Assembly (NCBI RefSeq): GCF_018143015.1 | Contig: NC_054741.1 | Span: 64,206,697 to 64,270,696 of the forward strand | Length of the DNA stretch: 64,000 nucleotides | Direction of reading: 5' to 3' | Source: Lytechinus variegatus | Lineage: Eukaryota > Echinodermata > Echinoidea > Temnopleuroida > Toxopneustidae | In this document: piece by piece, positions 34,661-46,527 of the stretch | Numbering within the stretch: position 1 is the first letter of the stretch | Layout: each line of letters opens with the position of its first letter | The notes under the pieces: model-generated | What the model was told of the DNA's origin: nothing | Database searches by the model: none | The model's input: the letters and a program-made list of their open reading frames with translations, nothing else | Position numbers and translations under genes: made by a program

Positions 34661-35886
34661 GAGAGTGATGTAACTGAACTTGACTCATCCATCATGACGT
34701 TCCTTATGCAGGATTGTCAATTGTTCTGGATTGGTGACGATCCTTATTCAGGGTATGTTAGACTTTCTGCCAACTGCTGTAACTGTTGGCGACGTTCCTT
34801 ATTCAGGATTGTCACTTGTCGAACCTCTCATTTCTGCTGCTGTCAATCGACTTTGCTCGAGCTGCCCTAGACCTCTCGGTACTCAACGCCAGTCAATTTC
34901 ATCGAAGGGAAGGGGGGATTCATATTCTTCCATGCACAATACAATAAAATCTACTTCCACATTCTCATTTCAATCGACTTCTCTGACTTGAAACAGTCTA
35001 CAACATTTTCATAGACACATCATAAAATAGCATCTGAATATTTACAAGATGTAAGAGACTTATATTAGGCAACTACGAAGTACAAAAAACTACAAGGTAC
35101 ATAACTTAGACTACATACTACGACGAGGTACCCTTGCATTTCTTTCCCACGTTACCCCGATTTCCCTAACGTTACGATGTTTCATACTTGATTCTTGCTA
35201 CTATCAACGCTTGAGACAACAATTGTCAGACTCGCTCTCAACTGGCTTGAGGTTTTCTTCTGAACAAAAACTCACTAAGATGCAAAGTGAAGAAATTTTC
35301 ACCCCCTGCCCCTTTTATACCCCTGGCTATCGGGCCCCTATCGCCTGACAGAAACTTGACTTGCCCACTTACGTGATTGGCCAAAAGTTTGTGACGTCAT
35401 CACCCACGAAACATGAAATACAGACTACCATTTCCAGTAGGAAATAATCACTTCTAGTGACTAAAACAGGATCATTAAAGACATCATTCTATCATAAAAG
35501 GGAAAAATAGAGCATCAAGCTCCTCACTGAAAAGACATTTACAAGGTAAGTGACAATTTATCGATAAAACTCGCTCCGTGCATCACAGTGCACGCTATTA
35601 ACCTAACCTTGTCCCACGTACTAAATCCTATGTATTGCTGTGGTTCTAAAAATAGCACAATTCGCCTCCGTTACTATGCTCATTGACTGCTGTAGTAAAC
35701 ACACTCAGCTGATTTTACTACGTTCATTCAAGATTCAAAACAAACAACAGCTGTGAGTGCTGGCGTTGTATTAAAGTGAAATTTTGAGAAGATTTTGGAT
35801 AATTAATGCTGGCTGGAAATAGCACAGAATAAATAGAAAATATTAAAAGAGAATTTGAAAAAAAAAATTGGGGATATTTCTTCACA

Positions 35887-37100
35887 CTGCCCCCCTCTTA
35901 CTAAATCGCTGTCCCAGCGATTCAATTTAAAACACTATTCCAAAATATACAAATTTTAACAGATCCATCAAATTATTTTTTTAAACATTCATGTCTAAGA
36001 ATTGAATAAACAGTATCAATACAATTAGAATTATTTATCCTTCAACAGCAAATCATCTTACAGTATACTTTAATTCACATGTATTTACAAAGTAATAGGA
36101 TGCTCACATCATTAAACTACTCCTTTTGATCCAAATGATATAGTCTTTTTTACCTCGTGTACTCTCTTCTCTCCGTATGCCGTGACGTAAGTGGTTGTAT
36201 ACACCTCCACTATGTTGACTTGGATGTAACCTAATCTTGGCTTTTTCACCTTCAAACTAATGTCTTCTTCCTCCTCAGTGGTTACAGTTAGCTGTCTTTT
36301 CTGTGACTTGGAGTCCTCTTCCTCCTCAGGTTCCTCATTCTCAGAGTCCCCTGACTCTTCCTCCGAGCTCTCATCAGGATGGAGGTCAAGTGCATCCCTA
36401 CTGTCTTTCTCTGACGGAGTTCTTTTGTCTTCTTCCTCAGGCTCCTCCTCATGCTTCCTCTCCTTTCGGTCTCTATCATCTGTCTTCTCTGGCTTCTCCT
36501 TTCTGTCCTCTGTTTTCTCTTTCTTCTTCTTCTCCTCCCTGTCTGTCTTCTCCTCCCTGTCTGTCTTCTTCTCCTTCCTGTTCTCTCCTTCACTCTTTCT
36601 CTCCTTCTTGTCCCTGCTTTCCCTTTCTGTCTTCCTTTCTTCTTCCTCCCTGTCCCTCCTCTCCCCTTCACGTTTCCTAATATGTGCCGTCGTGGCAGCT
36701 GTGTAGTTGATATACTTCGCCTCTTGTTTCCTATTATTATGCACTCTACCAAAGTGCCTTGTCATCTCGGATCTTCCCTCTGTTTCATAAGAACAGTATG
36801 TACATCGTAGCGTCATAGTCGCCTCGTGTTCTTGCATATGCTGGTTGTACTTATATCCCTTTATGCTCTTCTTACAAATGTGGCAGTACAAGTAAGACAT
36901 CTGCAGTGAAGAAAAGAAAATAAATAGGTGCAGGTTAACCCTTAGTCCTTATGAGTTTAATCTTTATATCTATTTGGCATCACCCTTTTCCTAGCAGGGT
37001 TTCTCCTTCCTAGGTTAGACCCCAACCAATTTTTCACCTTCGGACCTGTGTAGGCTTTCAAGCGGTCAATGTGAAAGCATTACCATTTATCTTCAGCATA
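35887..37100 (-). mobile_element. Fossil Gypsy-class internal 3' region: pol end and a zinc-finger ORF
   Basis: The minus strand reads the C-terminal end of a pol/integrase protein at about 37085-36935 (HIDRLKAYTGPKVKNWLG), then an extra ORF at 36900-36112, then the purine tract at 35900-35887. The extra ORF has 262 codons: two C2H2 zinc fingers in the first 60 residues, a long Lys/Glu/Arg-rich charged stretch, and a short C-terminal globular part. An ORF between pol and the 3' LTR is unusual for the class. The rest of pol is absent, so the element is a broken remnant. Confidence 0.65.
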
Positions 37101-37103
37101 TTT

Positions 37104-37108
<5 letters not shown>

Positions 37109-37146
<38 letters not shown>
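37109..37146. repeat. TA microsatellite
   Basis: About 19 TA dinucleotides in a row mark the point where the pol fragment ends. Confidence 0.95.
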
Positions 37147-37153
<7 letters not shown>

Positions 37154-37716
37154 ATTTAATTGCAACTCGGAGTTTCATGCAACCTACGTGAGGTGGGTTT
37201 TCCGGCAATTGATGAAAATTGTCAATACCATTGAGCAATGCTTGTCACGATCAAACACACACATAGTGGGAGCAGTAGGCTATATATGTTTATGTACATA
37301 TATATATGCAATAAATATATGTACATACTAAACTTTTTTTCTCTATATAGATATTTAAATAATCAGAATCTAAGCTTTCCACTGATGTCAAAATAAGATG
37401 CAAGAAGAATATCACTAAACCTTTTCCTTCTTCGGGGGAGCATGTCATGACATTGTCCTTCTAGTACGAAACTTAGAACTTGACATTTGGCACATGCTGT
37501 TTTTTCCTCCTTCCCAAGGGCATTTCTAACGAACTGATGTCCTTCCAATCTAATGAGGGGGATAGCGCTGTCTTAAATTCGTCCTTGTGTCTGCAAATAA
37601 ACGTGACAGTAAAATTATTTTATTTCATACATTTTTTAGTTTCACAGTGATTTTAATTGAAATGTGATTTGCATGAAATAGTTGCATCACAAAATGCTTC
37701 ATTTTGAGAGTTCATT

Positions 37717-38780
37717 TTTGTCTCAACTAAATAGCAGACTGAGACTATACATGTAGGCGCCGCTTTTCCAACGGCGGCGGCGTCAACTCCAAATCTTAAC
37801 CTAAGGTTAAGTTTTTGAAATGACAGCATAACTTACAAAGTATATGGACCTAGTTCATGAAACTTGACCATAAGGTTAATCAAGTACATGTATTACTGAA
37901 CATTCTGCCAAAGTTTCAGGTCACATGACCAAGTTCAAAGGTCATTTAGGGTCAATGAACTTAGACCATGTTGGGGGAATCAGCATCAAAATCTTAACCT
38001 AAGGTTAAGTTTGTGAAATGTCATCATAACTTCGAAAATATATGGACCTAGTTCATGAAACTGGGACATAAGGTCAATCAAATATTACTGAACATCCTGC
38101 TTGAGTTTCACATCACATGACCAAGGTCAAAGGTCATTTGGGGTCAATGAACTTTGGCCGAATTGGGGGTATTTTTTGAATTACCATCATAACTTTGAAA
38201 GTATATTGGTCTAGTTCATAAAACTTGGACATAAGAGTGATCAAGTATCACTGAACATCCTGTGCGCATTTCAGGTCACATGACCTAAGGTCAATGAACT
38301 TTTGCCATAATGGGGGTATCTGTTGAATTACCATCATAACTTTGAAAGTTTATGGATCTGACTCATGAAACTTGGACATAAGAGTAATCAAGTATCACTA
38401 AACATCCAGTTCGAGTTTCAGGTCACATGACCAAGGTCAAAGGTCATTTAAGGTCAATGAACTTTGGCCATGTTGGGGCTATTTGTTGAATTACCATCAT
38501 ATCTCTGTAAGTGTATTGGTCTAGTTCATAAAACTTCACACATAAGAGTCATCAAGTATCACTGAAAATCTCATGCGAGTTTCAGATCACATGACCAAAA
38601 TCAAAGGTCATTTAAGGTCATTGAACTTTGGCCATTTTAGAGCAAATTATTAGATTGCTCTCAAAACTTTCAAAGTTTATAGATATAGTGTATAAAATGT
38701 GGATATAGGGGTTATCAAGTATCACTGACAAGTTTTAGGTCACATGATCAAGGTCAAATGTCAATGAATGTGGTATTGTA
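37717..38780 (+). repeat. GAGAC/DR1 repeat, about six 165-bp units
   Basis: It opens with 'tgtctcaactaaatagcaga' and 'ggcgccgcttttccaacgg', then repeats a unit of about 165 bp with 'tcataacttcgaaaatatat', 'gttcatgaaactt', 'aatcaagtat', 'tcaggtcacatgacc' and 'ggtcaatgaacttt'. Exact AGGTCAAAGGTCA motifs occur at 38124-38136 and 38434-38446, with degenerate forms in other units. Confidence 0.85.
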
Positions 38781-38879
38781 TCATTATATGAATGGTGTTT
38801 TTTGTGAATAATTATTTTATAGTAGTTTTCCACTTGTTTGGGTTGTGAACATCATGAAATCATCACTAGAGCCTACCAA

Positions 38880-39750
38880 ACTGAGTATTCTTCACAAGCC
38901 CTATCAGATGACGATTTGTTCTCATAGGATGACTCATATGCTGTTCCTTACGTAGCACCAGAGGGCTTGGAGAACATGAAAAGTGCAGAAGTGGCGGGTA
39001 TCATTAAGTATCTGGCGGCAACTTCTTAGAGAGAGATAACGCAACGTTCTTCCGCCACCACTCAATACAGTCGCCCGTTGCACCTCCCTCTCACCGATAC
39101 GCTTCCAGTTCTTGTTGGATTAGAACTTCTTTAGTCAATTCCTCAATCTCTCTAACTGCTGTTACTTTCTCATCAAAAAAGCCCTTCCTTCATGGGCTGG
39201 AGTCACCGTAATACGTCGGAAGTTGGTCTTGCTGGTCACGTTGTCCTGCGATCTCCAATGCCTCCTGTCTCAGCTCCTGGTATGCATCCTCCCTGACTTG
39301 ACCACTGACCCAAGCCAGTCCCATAAACTTTGGGTAGATGATGGATGCTTTGACGAGGAGTCCCTTCGTTTCCTCATTTGAATATCTCTGTTCCAGATCT
39401 CATCTCATTGCGTCCTTACAAATCCGAATAATCGGCAAGTCTTCCTCCTTGACATCAAGGTGCTTTAGCAGTTGGAATATCATTGGCAAAACCAGCCCTG
39501 CCATTGGGGTGGTCTCTGCGCTCACCATCACAGTTGCATCCTCAAACTTTTCCAGTAGGTGGACCATCTCTAGTTTTGCGACTTCCTCACCATCAAGAAT
39601 CAAGTGGTTGGCCTTGTTGTCTAATAGAACCTTGTAAACGGCCGGAAATATTTTCAGAAGCCGTCTGATCATCATGAGAGCAGAATCCCGTAGGGTAGTC
39701 ACAACTTGAAGGAGGACCAGATTCTATGGACTACCATGTGAATTCTGATG
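38880..39750 (-). pseudogene. hAT transposase pseudogene, C-terminal half
   Basis: The minus strand encodes a hAT-superfamily (ZBED-like) transposase fragment. The frame 39702-39400 reads KLEMVHLLEKFEDATVMVSA followed by a VLPMIFQLLKHL helix, the classic segment upstream of the dimerisation domain. Reading on, DLEQRYSNEETKGLLVKASI, a VTAVREIEELTKEVL helix and an EWWRKN motif appear, interrupted by at least three in-frame stops (after CKDAMR, DSSP and ELEAYR). The usual final dimerisation motif is not recognisable. No intact N-terminal zinc finger or catalytic core is present. Confidence 0.75.
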
Positions 39751-39937
39751 GATTATAAGTATTTCATATGCAAATAAATGCACACGCTAATTCTAAAAAA
39801 TGTAGGCGAGTTGGTAGTCGCAAGACTGAGCTGCCTTGTTTGCATAACAAACCCAGACCATTTCATGGCCTGCCTCACCTCAATGTATTGTCATTTTGTG
39901 TTATGGGTATCCAGTCTCAGAAATTGCATGTACTTAC

Positions 39938-40174
39938 TCATTATTCCTCGCTGCAAATGATCGAGCTTGTCGTCTCCACCTCTCAGTAAAGTGCTGCCAG
40001 GCAATAAACAGGGACACCGGGTCCAAAATTGCTGCATCAAAGGAAGGTACCTGAGTTATGCATAGGTCATCGTGAAAATCTGCTTCAACCCTAACTTCTT
40101 CGATCTCCCGACAGCAGATGCAGTCTCCCACAGAAAATGATGGAAGAACCCGACAAAATCCTCCGCATCGGCAC
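39938..40174 (-). CDS. P2X7-like cysteine-rich C-terminal domain, exon B
   Basis: After acceptor 'acatgtag' the exon continues codon TG/G from exon A to give WCRCGGFCRVLP, then CICCREIEE, CITQVPSFDAAIL and a helical FIAWQHFTERWRR. This order of WCxCG, paired cysteines and CIT matches the intracellular C-terminal domain of the P2X7 receptor, which in many invertebrates occurs in soluble proteins without the channel. The donor AATGA/gtaagt ends the exon at 39938. The following exon, which should carry the last conserved part, was not found before the hAT pseudogene, so the gene may be cut short. Confidence 0.7.
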
Positions 40175-40848
40175 CTACATGTAAATATAAATTTGATGGA
40201 AATTAAAAGAAAAATGCATTCATCAATACACATCTACATGTAGATTTCATTTCAAAATCAACAGGTATTTCACCGCAGAAAAATGTGTTATGGGTAAGCT
40301 ACAACACAGAAAATGGGGCAAATCCAAACTAAAAATAGAAATAACTAGCGGCAGTCTAGAAATTCCTATTTTTCATTTTCTTGTAAAAATTCTGATAAAA
40401 TGAACACTCTAGTTCTCAAAAAAAATTACAAGGAGCAGCTGGGAAATACCTATGAAGCTGTTATGCCAAAGTGCAAAGACAAATTGGCAAGATCCGATTT
40501 ACATGTAATTAGGTTTCACACTTGAGTTTTAATAGTTGGGCATCACTAACGCGTGCATGTGATATGAAGTTAATAAATCTCAATTATCAATATTGAATTG
40601 TTTGACAGTGTGTCATGAGTTGACAAAAGTCACATATTTCAGCTCAGTCTTTGTCATGATGGTTGGGTCTACATGTATCTGTCACTCGGATCAGTAAATC
40701 TACATGTCATGGGTCAGACTCACGTCAAATTTCAAAATTCATTTTCAAATTGAACTTTGAAGATCCCACATTTTTTTTCTACATCAAACAAAGTTTTAAT
40801 ATCATGTACAGATGATCAGCATATCTGTCACAGTAGAAGTGTACATAC

Positions 40849-41369
40849 CAAATATTAGTGCTGTTGGGATCAAGCCTTGTATGATCTTGGTTGCCCCTTG
40901 GCCTCGCATCTCCAATGTTTTCTTCATGTTCCGCGTCATCGAATTCTCTGACGAGAGGAAGTGGTTCATGCTGGTACGCCAGAGCGGCGGCAGCGTGCAC
41001 AGCTCTAGCTCCGTAACCAACCGCAGTCGGGTCAGCAGCGTCAGACTCAGAGCCATCCGACCCACCATCACCGGCGTATTCTCCTTCACCTTCATCCACA
41101 GCACTTTGTTCTTCACTCGAGCTGGAATCTTCATCATCAGTCTCTCCTTCTTCAAAATCGTCAATTTCAAAATCCAAATCTAAATAAACTTCTGGGTTTT
41201 CTTCCATTTCATTATCGATGTAGTCAGCGACAGTGAGCAGAAAACGTACCTTCACAATAGGTTTTGCACGCGATTGAAGCTTGATGTGGGATATGCTGGG
41301 ATGGCCAATCACGTCCCTTGTCCAGGCATACATGTCATCAAAATTAATCCTTTTCAGAGGCGGATTCAA
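40849..41369 (-). CDS. P2X7-like domain protein, exon A
   Basis: This exon precedes exon B and joins it in phase (donor ATTTG/gtatgt at 40848). It encodes NPPLKRINFDDMYAWTRDVI, then a long acidic linker (EEGETDDEDSSSSEEQ), an Ala-rich stretch and LDPNSTNIW just before the cysteine domain. The first methionine in this frame (41369) may not be the real start, since the sister copy extends farther upstream. The 3' part of the exon (40849-40916) lies outside the tandem duplication, so only this copy can splice to exon B. Confidence 0.6.
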
Positions 41370-41589
41370 GGCATAATTCAGATTGGCATTTTAGCACTTT
41401 TTAATTGGCAATTTCCACCCTCCAATTTTTTTTCAATTACAAATCACATAACGGTTATCCCCATATCATAACCTTTCCATTGATACATAACAAAGCAAGT
41501 TTCATAATCTATATACTTCTACTTTAACAGTTTATAGCTATATACATGTGAAGTAAAGATGAACTCAAGAACAGTTCACAGGGCAGTAA

Positions 41590-42323
41590 CTTGTTGCAGA
41601 GATGCAACAAAGCAAGTTTCATAACCTTCTTAATTTGGACACCATCTTGGGAGGTTTTCAGGGCAGCTATAACCTTTCCATCAGCTGACCAGGCAGCAGC
41701 CACTTTGGGGTGTTTCACCAGTTTCATTAAAATCTTGTGATTTGCCCTGGTCAAATCCTCCTGGATGGAGAAGCCAGAGTTCTTCAGCTTTCATCGATTT
41801 TTCAGCAGTGCAAGCTTCTCTGTGAGCACAGTTTCACTAATATCGGACGGGGCTTTCCGGAACGATGGGATCTGTCGATCTCTGCCTTGGTCAAGTTGTA
41901 GCCAAGGTGGTTTGACAGGATCTTGATCACCTGATCGTGGGTGTCTTCAACTGGTGCTTCTGGGACTCCAAGAACACGCACATTATTTTGTCTAATGTAT
42001 TGTTCCAGATCGTCAGCCCTAGTCTGACAAGCCGCCATCCTTGATTCCAGTTTTTCCACAGATGACTTGAGGGTCTTTATCTCCTCCTTCATAGCTAGGT
42101 TAACCCTCAAGTCATGGATCTCACCCTCCTGCTTATCTATTCTTTCCTCATTCTTTTCAATCCTTGCTTTGAGGATTTTTGCAACACATTTCTCAAGAGC
42201 CTCGACGAATTCAGCTTCATTTAAGAGCTCCTTCAGAGAAACAGCCAGGTCTGAATTGAGACTAGTAGCGGTGTTAGTACTAGCACGGACCACCTTTTTA
42301 TTCTTATGACCTTCCATGACCAA
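41590..42323 (-). pseudogene. LINE ORF1-like protein, one frameshift (copy 1)
   Basis: The frame 42323-41802 encodes 173 residues: a polar N-terminus, a coiled coil at about 40-107, then LEQYIRQNNVRVLGVPE and IDRSHRSGKPRPILVK, which are typical of L1/Tx1-type ORF1 RNA-binding proteins. After a frameshift near 41800 the family's C-terminal part continues in another frame (DLTRANHKILMKLVKHPKVA, then AAWSADGKVIAAL). No reverse transcriptase frame follows, so it is a dead or ORF1-only fragment. Confidence 0.75.
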
Positions 42324-43315
42324 AAGGAATGTGAAAGTTGGAGGAAATGAGGAATGTAGAATGCAGAATGGTCGAGTTGCAGGAGGGGAGAAATTGAATT
42401 CGAAAGTACTTACATGTAGTCAAATATATAGGGCAGCACACAACATTGATGGCTGAGAGACTTGAATATTTTGATCAAAAAAAGGATGAAAAGTGCATGA
42501 TGTCATCAGTTAATCCAGTTCTAAATCATCCCAGAGGTACAAAGGTAATACCTGTTAAAATCACATGTCCATGTATTATGTCCAAAATAAAAATTAAATG
42601 AAGAACATACAGCAGCTTTTAAGAGTGTCAACAAATCACCGATTATTTTGTTTCTAGTTTGGTCCCATCTCCTTCCAGTTCTATGTGTCTTCGTTGATAT
42701 GCTTTAGTATCTACAAATTCCCCAACCTAATTAAAACAACATGGGGAAAATAAACAATTGGCTGCACAGATATTATCTGTCATTCTCATTTCTGTCTTCC
42801 TTTTGAAAAAGATAACATTGAAAGACAGGATTGTATCCTGTCATGTAGAGCCAACAGTTCCTTCTCCACAGCACTGAAAGATCAGTTGGTTGTCGGATTT
42901 CATGTAATTACTTGGCCAAGTTCGTTAACCATTGCAAAAAGGCTGTCAAACTTGATACTCCTTTGCTGATTTTTGATTGGGACCAACCCTATGTTACCCT
43001 ATGATGCTTTTTCTCAGACTCACACTCGTATTCATACAGCATTAATCAGAAAGGTCTATATACAAGGGGTTTTTTTTCAGGGTTTTTTTTCTGATGCTGA
43101 ATTCTTTTATGAAGAGCCATAAGTTCCTTCTCCACAGCACTGAAAGATTAGTTGGTTGTTGGGTTTTCATGTAATTAGCTGGCCAAGTTTGTTAACCATT
43201 GCAAAGAGGCGGTCAAACTTGTTACTCCACTGCTGATCTTCTGTTCGTACCAACCCGATGTTACTAAAGTAGATTAGTGTCTATTATTTAACACCACTAC
43301 ATGTTAGTATAGTTC

Positions 43316-43448
43316 AGGGATGCCAGTTTTCAGGCAAAAGCCTGAATTCAGGCTCTGGCATCTTGCCATAGTTTTAGCATTTTTGTGTACCAAATATTGT
43401 ATTCTAGGTGATTTTCAGGCCCTCTGATCAATTCCAACTGGCATTCCT
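43316..43448. mobile_element. Short inverted-repeat element (copy 1)
   Basis: The ends 'agggatgccagttttcagg' and 'aactggcattcct' are inverted. Length is 133 bp, with no coding capacity. The duplicate is at about 48253-48385. Confidence 0.55.
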
Positions 43449-44032
43449 AATAGTTAAAAGATGATAAGAGAAGGATTTACAAGCTTATATATTTTGATTC
43501 CTATGCTTCACAGTCAGGAAGGTAGGTCCAATCTCAAACGGTCAATCTGATGATTTCTTAGACATGATGTCACAGCCCCACTTAGTCTCGGAACAGGCAT
43601 CCATACTACCTTTGTTGAAATGGGGAAAAAATTTGAATATATTACAGTTAGCTGAGAAGAAACATTTAATAGGCCTTTGTAAGTCAATTACGGGTGTCCT
43701 GTCACCTGTCTGCATTATGGAATTAAAGGCCCATTTGTGTAGCTACATTGTAGAATCTATTCCCTACAAGCAGGGGTACCCATAAAATTGCCCATTCTAG
43801 GAAACATTGTCTTTTTTAGTTTTAGAAAAATATAACAAGTTTTTAAAAAACACCATGGCATATATTATGAACTGATGAGTTGTTAAGTTTGGGGAATTAT
43901 TACTCTATCAGAAAAAACACTGGACTAGCATGATATAACATAATGTAGAGACCTGAAGAAGGTGATCTAATAACCCCACAATAAGCAGGAGAGCGTGCTG
44001 TGTAAGCATGACAATTCTATAATACTGTAGAC

Positions 44033-44429
44033 GCAGGGTGCTACATAAGCACTTGCCCGATTGCCCGGGGCAAGTAAAAGTTAGAGTCCGGCAAGTGTTT
44101 TGAAGTAAAGACCAAAACTACTTACCCGAATTGGGCAAGCGAAATTCTCATAGTAGAATGACCAAAATTAGTTTTGATATTATATTGACCCTAATTTTGG
44201 TCATGGCAGGCAAGATAAAATCAATTTGGAAAAAGAAATGCAATACGAAGGTAGATCAGTTTATGTCAAAAGAGAGAAAAAGGTCAATGGTTTCTAAAAC
44301 TGCAAAACTTTCTTTTAAAGAGGTAAAACTATTTTTTCAAGGATTTTTTCGGGCAAGTATATTTCAACTATTTAAAAATTTACTTGCCCAACTGTTCAAG
44401 TGCTTTTAAAAAGTTATGTAGCACCCTGC
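44033..44429. mobile_element. MITE with GCAGGGTGCTACATAA ends (copy 1)
   Basis: The inverted ends are 'gcagggtgctacataa' and 'ttatgtagcaccctgc'. Inner parts repeat 'acttgccc' / 'gggcaagt' in inverted order, so the 397-bp element would fold on itself. No protein is encoded; the frame inside it is not real. Confidence 0.8.
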
Positions 44430-44589
44430 TTAATGATGTTGCACGGTTAAAAACCAAGACCATGTCATTCACACCAAATTTTGAACAGAGTAATTCTTCA
44501 TGTATACATGCCAAATATTCAAATAGTAATATTGGTTCATGCGCTCAATATTTTGCTACAGGACTTTTAAGTTGCCATAATTGGATGAC

Positions 44590-44885
44590 ATTTGAAGTCC
44601 CTTTCGATTGGTGATATGGTATTTTGGTCCATTCCTAGCTCCTTGGCAAACTCTGCAAAGTCTCTGGAGGAGAGAGGAAGACCATTATCAGGTTAAGTGA
44701 TGTCAGGCACTCCATACCACCCAAAATAATGTTTGAGTCTCTTGGTGACCGCAGGGGCAGTTGTCCCGTGGAGCTTTTCCACCTGAAAGAAGTTGGGAGT
44801 AATAACAAACCATGATGAGATAGGTTTCATTGCAATGATGGAAAAGGTCAGTTCCAATCTTTGCCCATGGTCTGTCAGTAATCTA
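44590..44885 (-). mobile_element. Fossil integrase fragment of a Gypsy-class LTR element (copy 1)
   Basis: The minus strand shows the retroviral-type integrase core signature RPWAKIGTDLF and, farther on, a PDNGLPLSSRDFAEFAKE-like segment. No LTRs or other domains are nearby. It is a short, broken remnant. Confidence 0.6.
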
Positions 44886-45073
44886 GCGAGAGGGGAGCAA
44901 TAAAAAGCTCACTGCAACATACAAGGGGAGCTTTTTGTCCAATGAACAAAACGGATGGAAAATAAACGGAAATATATTTACTAATTTACAATCAACAACC
45001 AAAGGAAGGAAACAATCGAATATGCAATATTTATGCTGTACCTCATTGAACTTTTTATTGTAATTCTTGAAAT

Positions 45074-45891
45074 TCAATAACTGTCTCTCTGAAAGACACA
45101 ATCAGGAGAAGTAACAACCTGGAAATTTTGACCAGAAGTGTTAGAAGATGCATCTTTGTCACAATCCTCTTCCCCACTTTTCAAAGCCCTTAGTGAAGCA
45201 TGTGCCATGAATTGATTATATCGTCTGATGACAATTCTGCACAGTAAAAAAAGGCCCTTTTTGCGTGCAGCAGAATGAATGTTCAACAGGTTTCCAAAAT
45301 TATGAAGAATTCTTTTTTTAATATAGATAAACGGGACCTTTTTGTAATTTGAGATGCTGTCTTGATTCTTTGCATGCAGCATTGACTTTACCAATAAAGT
45401 ATTCATAAATAGTAGAAAACAAGAAACCACCATCTTTTTTGCAAAGTTTGCATATGTGAAGGTACACCGTGTTTAGGATATTTCTCAATAATCCATCATC
45501 AGAATCATCATTTTCGTTCTTTGCCTCTAAAATATACTTTTTTTCTAAAGTTTCCAATGATGTTTTTAAGGGCCGTGTGGAATTTCGCCTGACATAGCTA
45601 TAACAAGCTTGACACAGTACAGTATTACTTGATGGAGAAAAGTTTTCATTTATTTGGTGTAATTCTTTTACATCATTTTCACTTAACACCGATGATGAAT
45701 ATTTTTTTCCATTTGATCTACTGGTAATTGACCCTTCACAAACTGAACAGTGAGAAAAACTTTGCGATTCTTCATATTGAGATAAATCTCTACGATGTTT
45801 AAGACATAATGGAATGGTTGTTGGTATTAAGAGACATTTAAGAGAAAAGGCAGAGTTGAAGGAATCTAGAGTACAGTTGCAATCTCTACCA
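45074..45891 (-). pseudogene. Unknown four-CxxC protein, truncated duplicate
   Basis: This copy lacks the first 70 residues because the duplication breakpoint falls inside the gene. It is fused at 45891 to P2X7-like exon A out of frame. Residues from DCNCTLDSFNSAF onward equal the copy at 50012-50830. Confidence 0.7.
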
Positions 45892-46389
45892 GTTTTCTTC
45901 ATGTTCCGCGTCATCGAATTCTCTGACGAGAGGAAGTGGTTCATGCTGGTACGCCAGAGCGGCGGCAGCGTGCACAGCTCTAGCTCCGTAACCAACCGCA
46001 GTCGGGTCAGCAGCGTCAGACTCAGAGCCATCCGACCCACCATCACCGGCGTATTCTCCTTCACCTTCATCCACAGCACTTTGTTCTTCACTCGAGCTGG
46101 AATCTTCATCATCAGTCTCTCCTTCTTCAAAATCGTCAATTTCAAAATCCAAATCTAAATAAACTTCTGGGTTTTCTTCCATTTCATTATCGATGTAGTC
46201 AGCGACAGTGAGCAGAAAACGTACCTTCACAATAGGTTTTGCACGCGATTGAAGCTTGATGTGGGATATGCTGGGATGGCCAATCACGTCCCTTGTCCAG
46301 GCATACATGTCATCAAAATTAATCCTTTTCAGAGGCGGATTCGAGGCATATTTCAGATTGGCATTTTCAACCCTACAATTTTTTTTCAA
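45892..46389 (-). pseudogene. P2X7-like exon A, truncated duplicate
   Basis: The frame matches exon A at 40917-41369 and begins farther upstream (MKKNCRVENANLKYASNPPL). It lacks the exon end, the donor and the cysteine-rich exon B, so it cannot make the domain. Confidence 0.7.
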
Positions 46390-46527
46390 TTACAAATCAC
46401 ATAACGGTTATCCCCATATCATAACCTTTCCATTGATACATAACAAAGCAAGTTTCATAATCTATATACTTCTACTTTAACAGTTTATAGCTATATACAT
46501 GTGAAGTAAAGATGAACTCAAGAACAG

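Larger units (their letters stand above)
33950..35886 (-). mobile_element. Fossil LTR (3' LTR) of a Gypsy-class element
   Basis: Read on the minus strand, an LTR starts with TGTGAAG at 35886, directly after a purine-rich tract at 35887-35900. A TATAAAAG-type promoter box lies near 35312-35305, which fits U3 followed by R. Two blocks of tandem repeats lie farther in (34045-34378 and 34436-34660). The inner LTR end is not resolved and may lie as far as about 32118. The element is incomplete. Confidence 0.6.
40917..45891. repeat. Tandem segmental duplication, copy 1 (4975 bp)
   Basis: This stretch is repeated in direct order at 45892-50830 with well under 1% substitutions. Differences include about 37 bp of extra sequence in copy 1 near 41389-41630, a few homopolymer changes and scattered single-base changes. 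Its start 'gttttcttcatgttccgcg' lies inside P2X7-like exon A and its end inside the four-CxxC gene. Confidence 0.95.

Noticed and set aside
34380-34695. Minus-strand frames rich in CHRASR and YSVL repeats
   Set aside because: All three frames are open because the tandem unit lacks stops. No protein signature is present.
36260-36706. 148-codon plus-strand Ser/Phe-rich frame
   Set aside because: It is the antisense shadow of the Lys/Glu-rich part of the zinc-finger ORF.
45318-46145. 275-codon minus-strand frame
   Set aside because: It is a chance fusion across the tandem-duplication junction: its first part is P2X7-like exon A in the wrong frame and its second part is the truncated four-CxxC gene.
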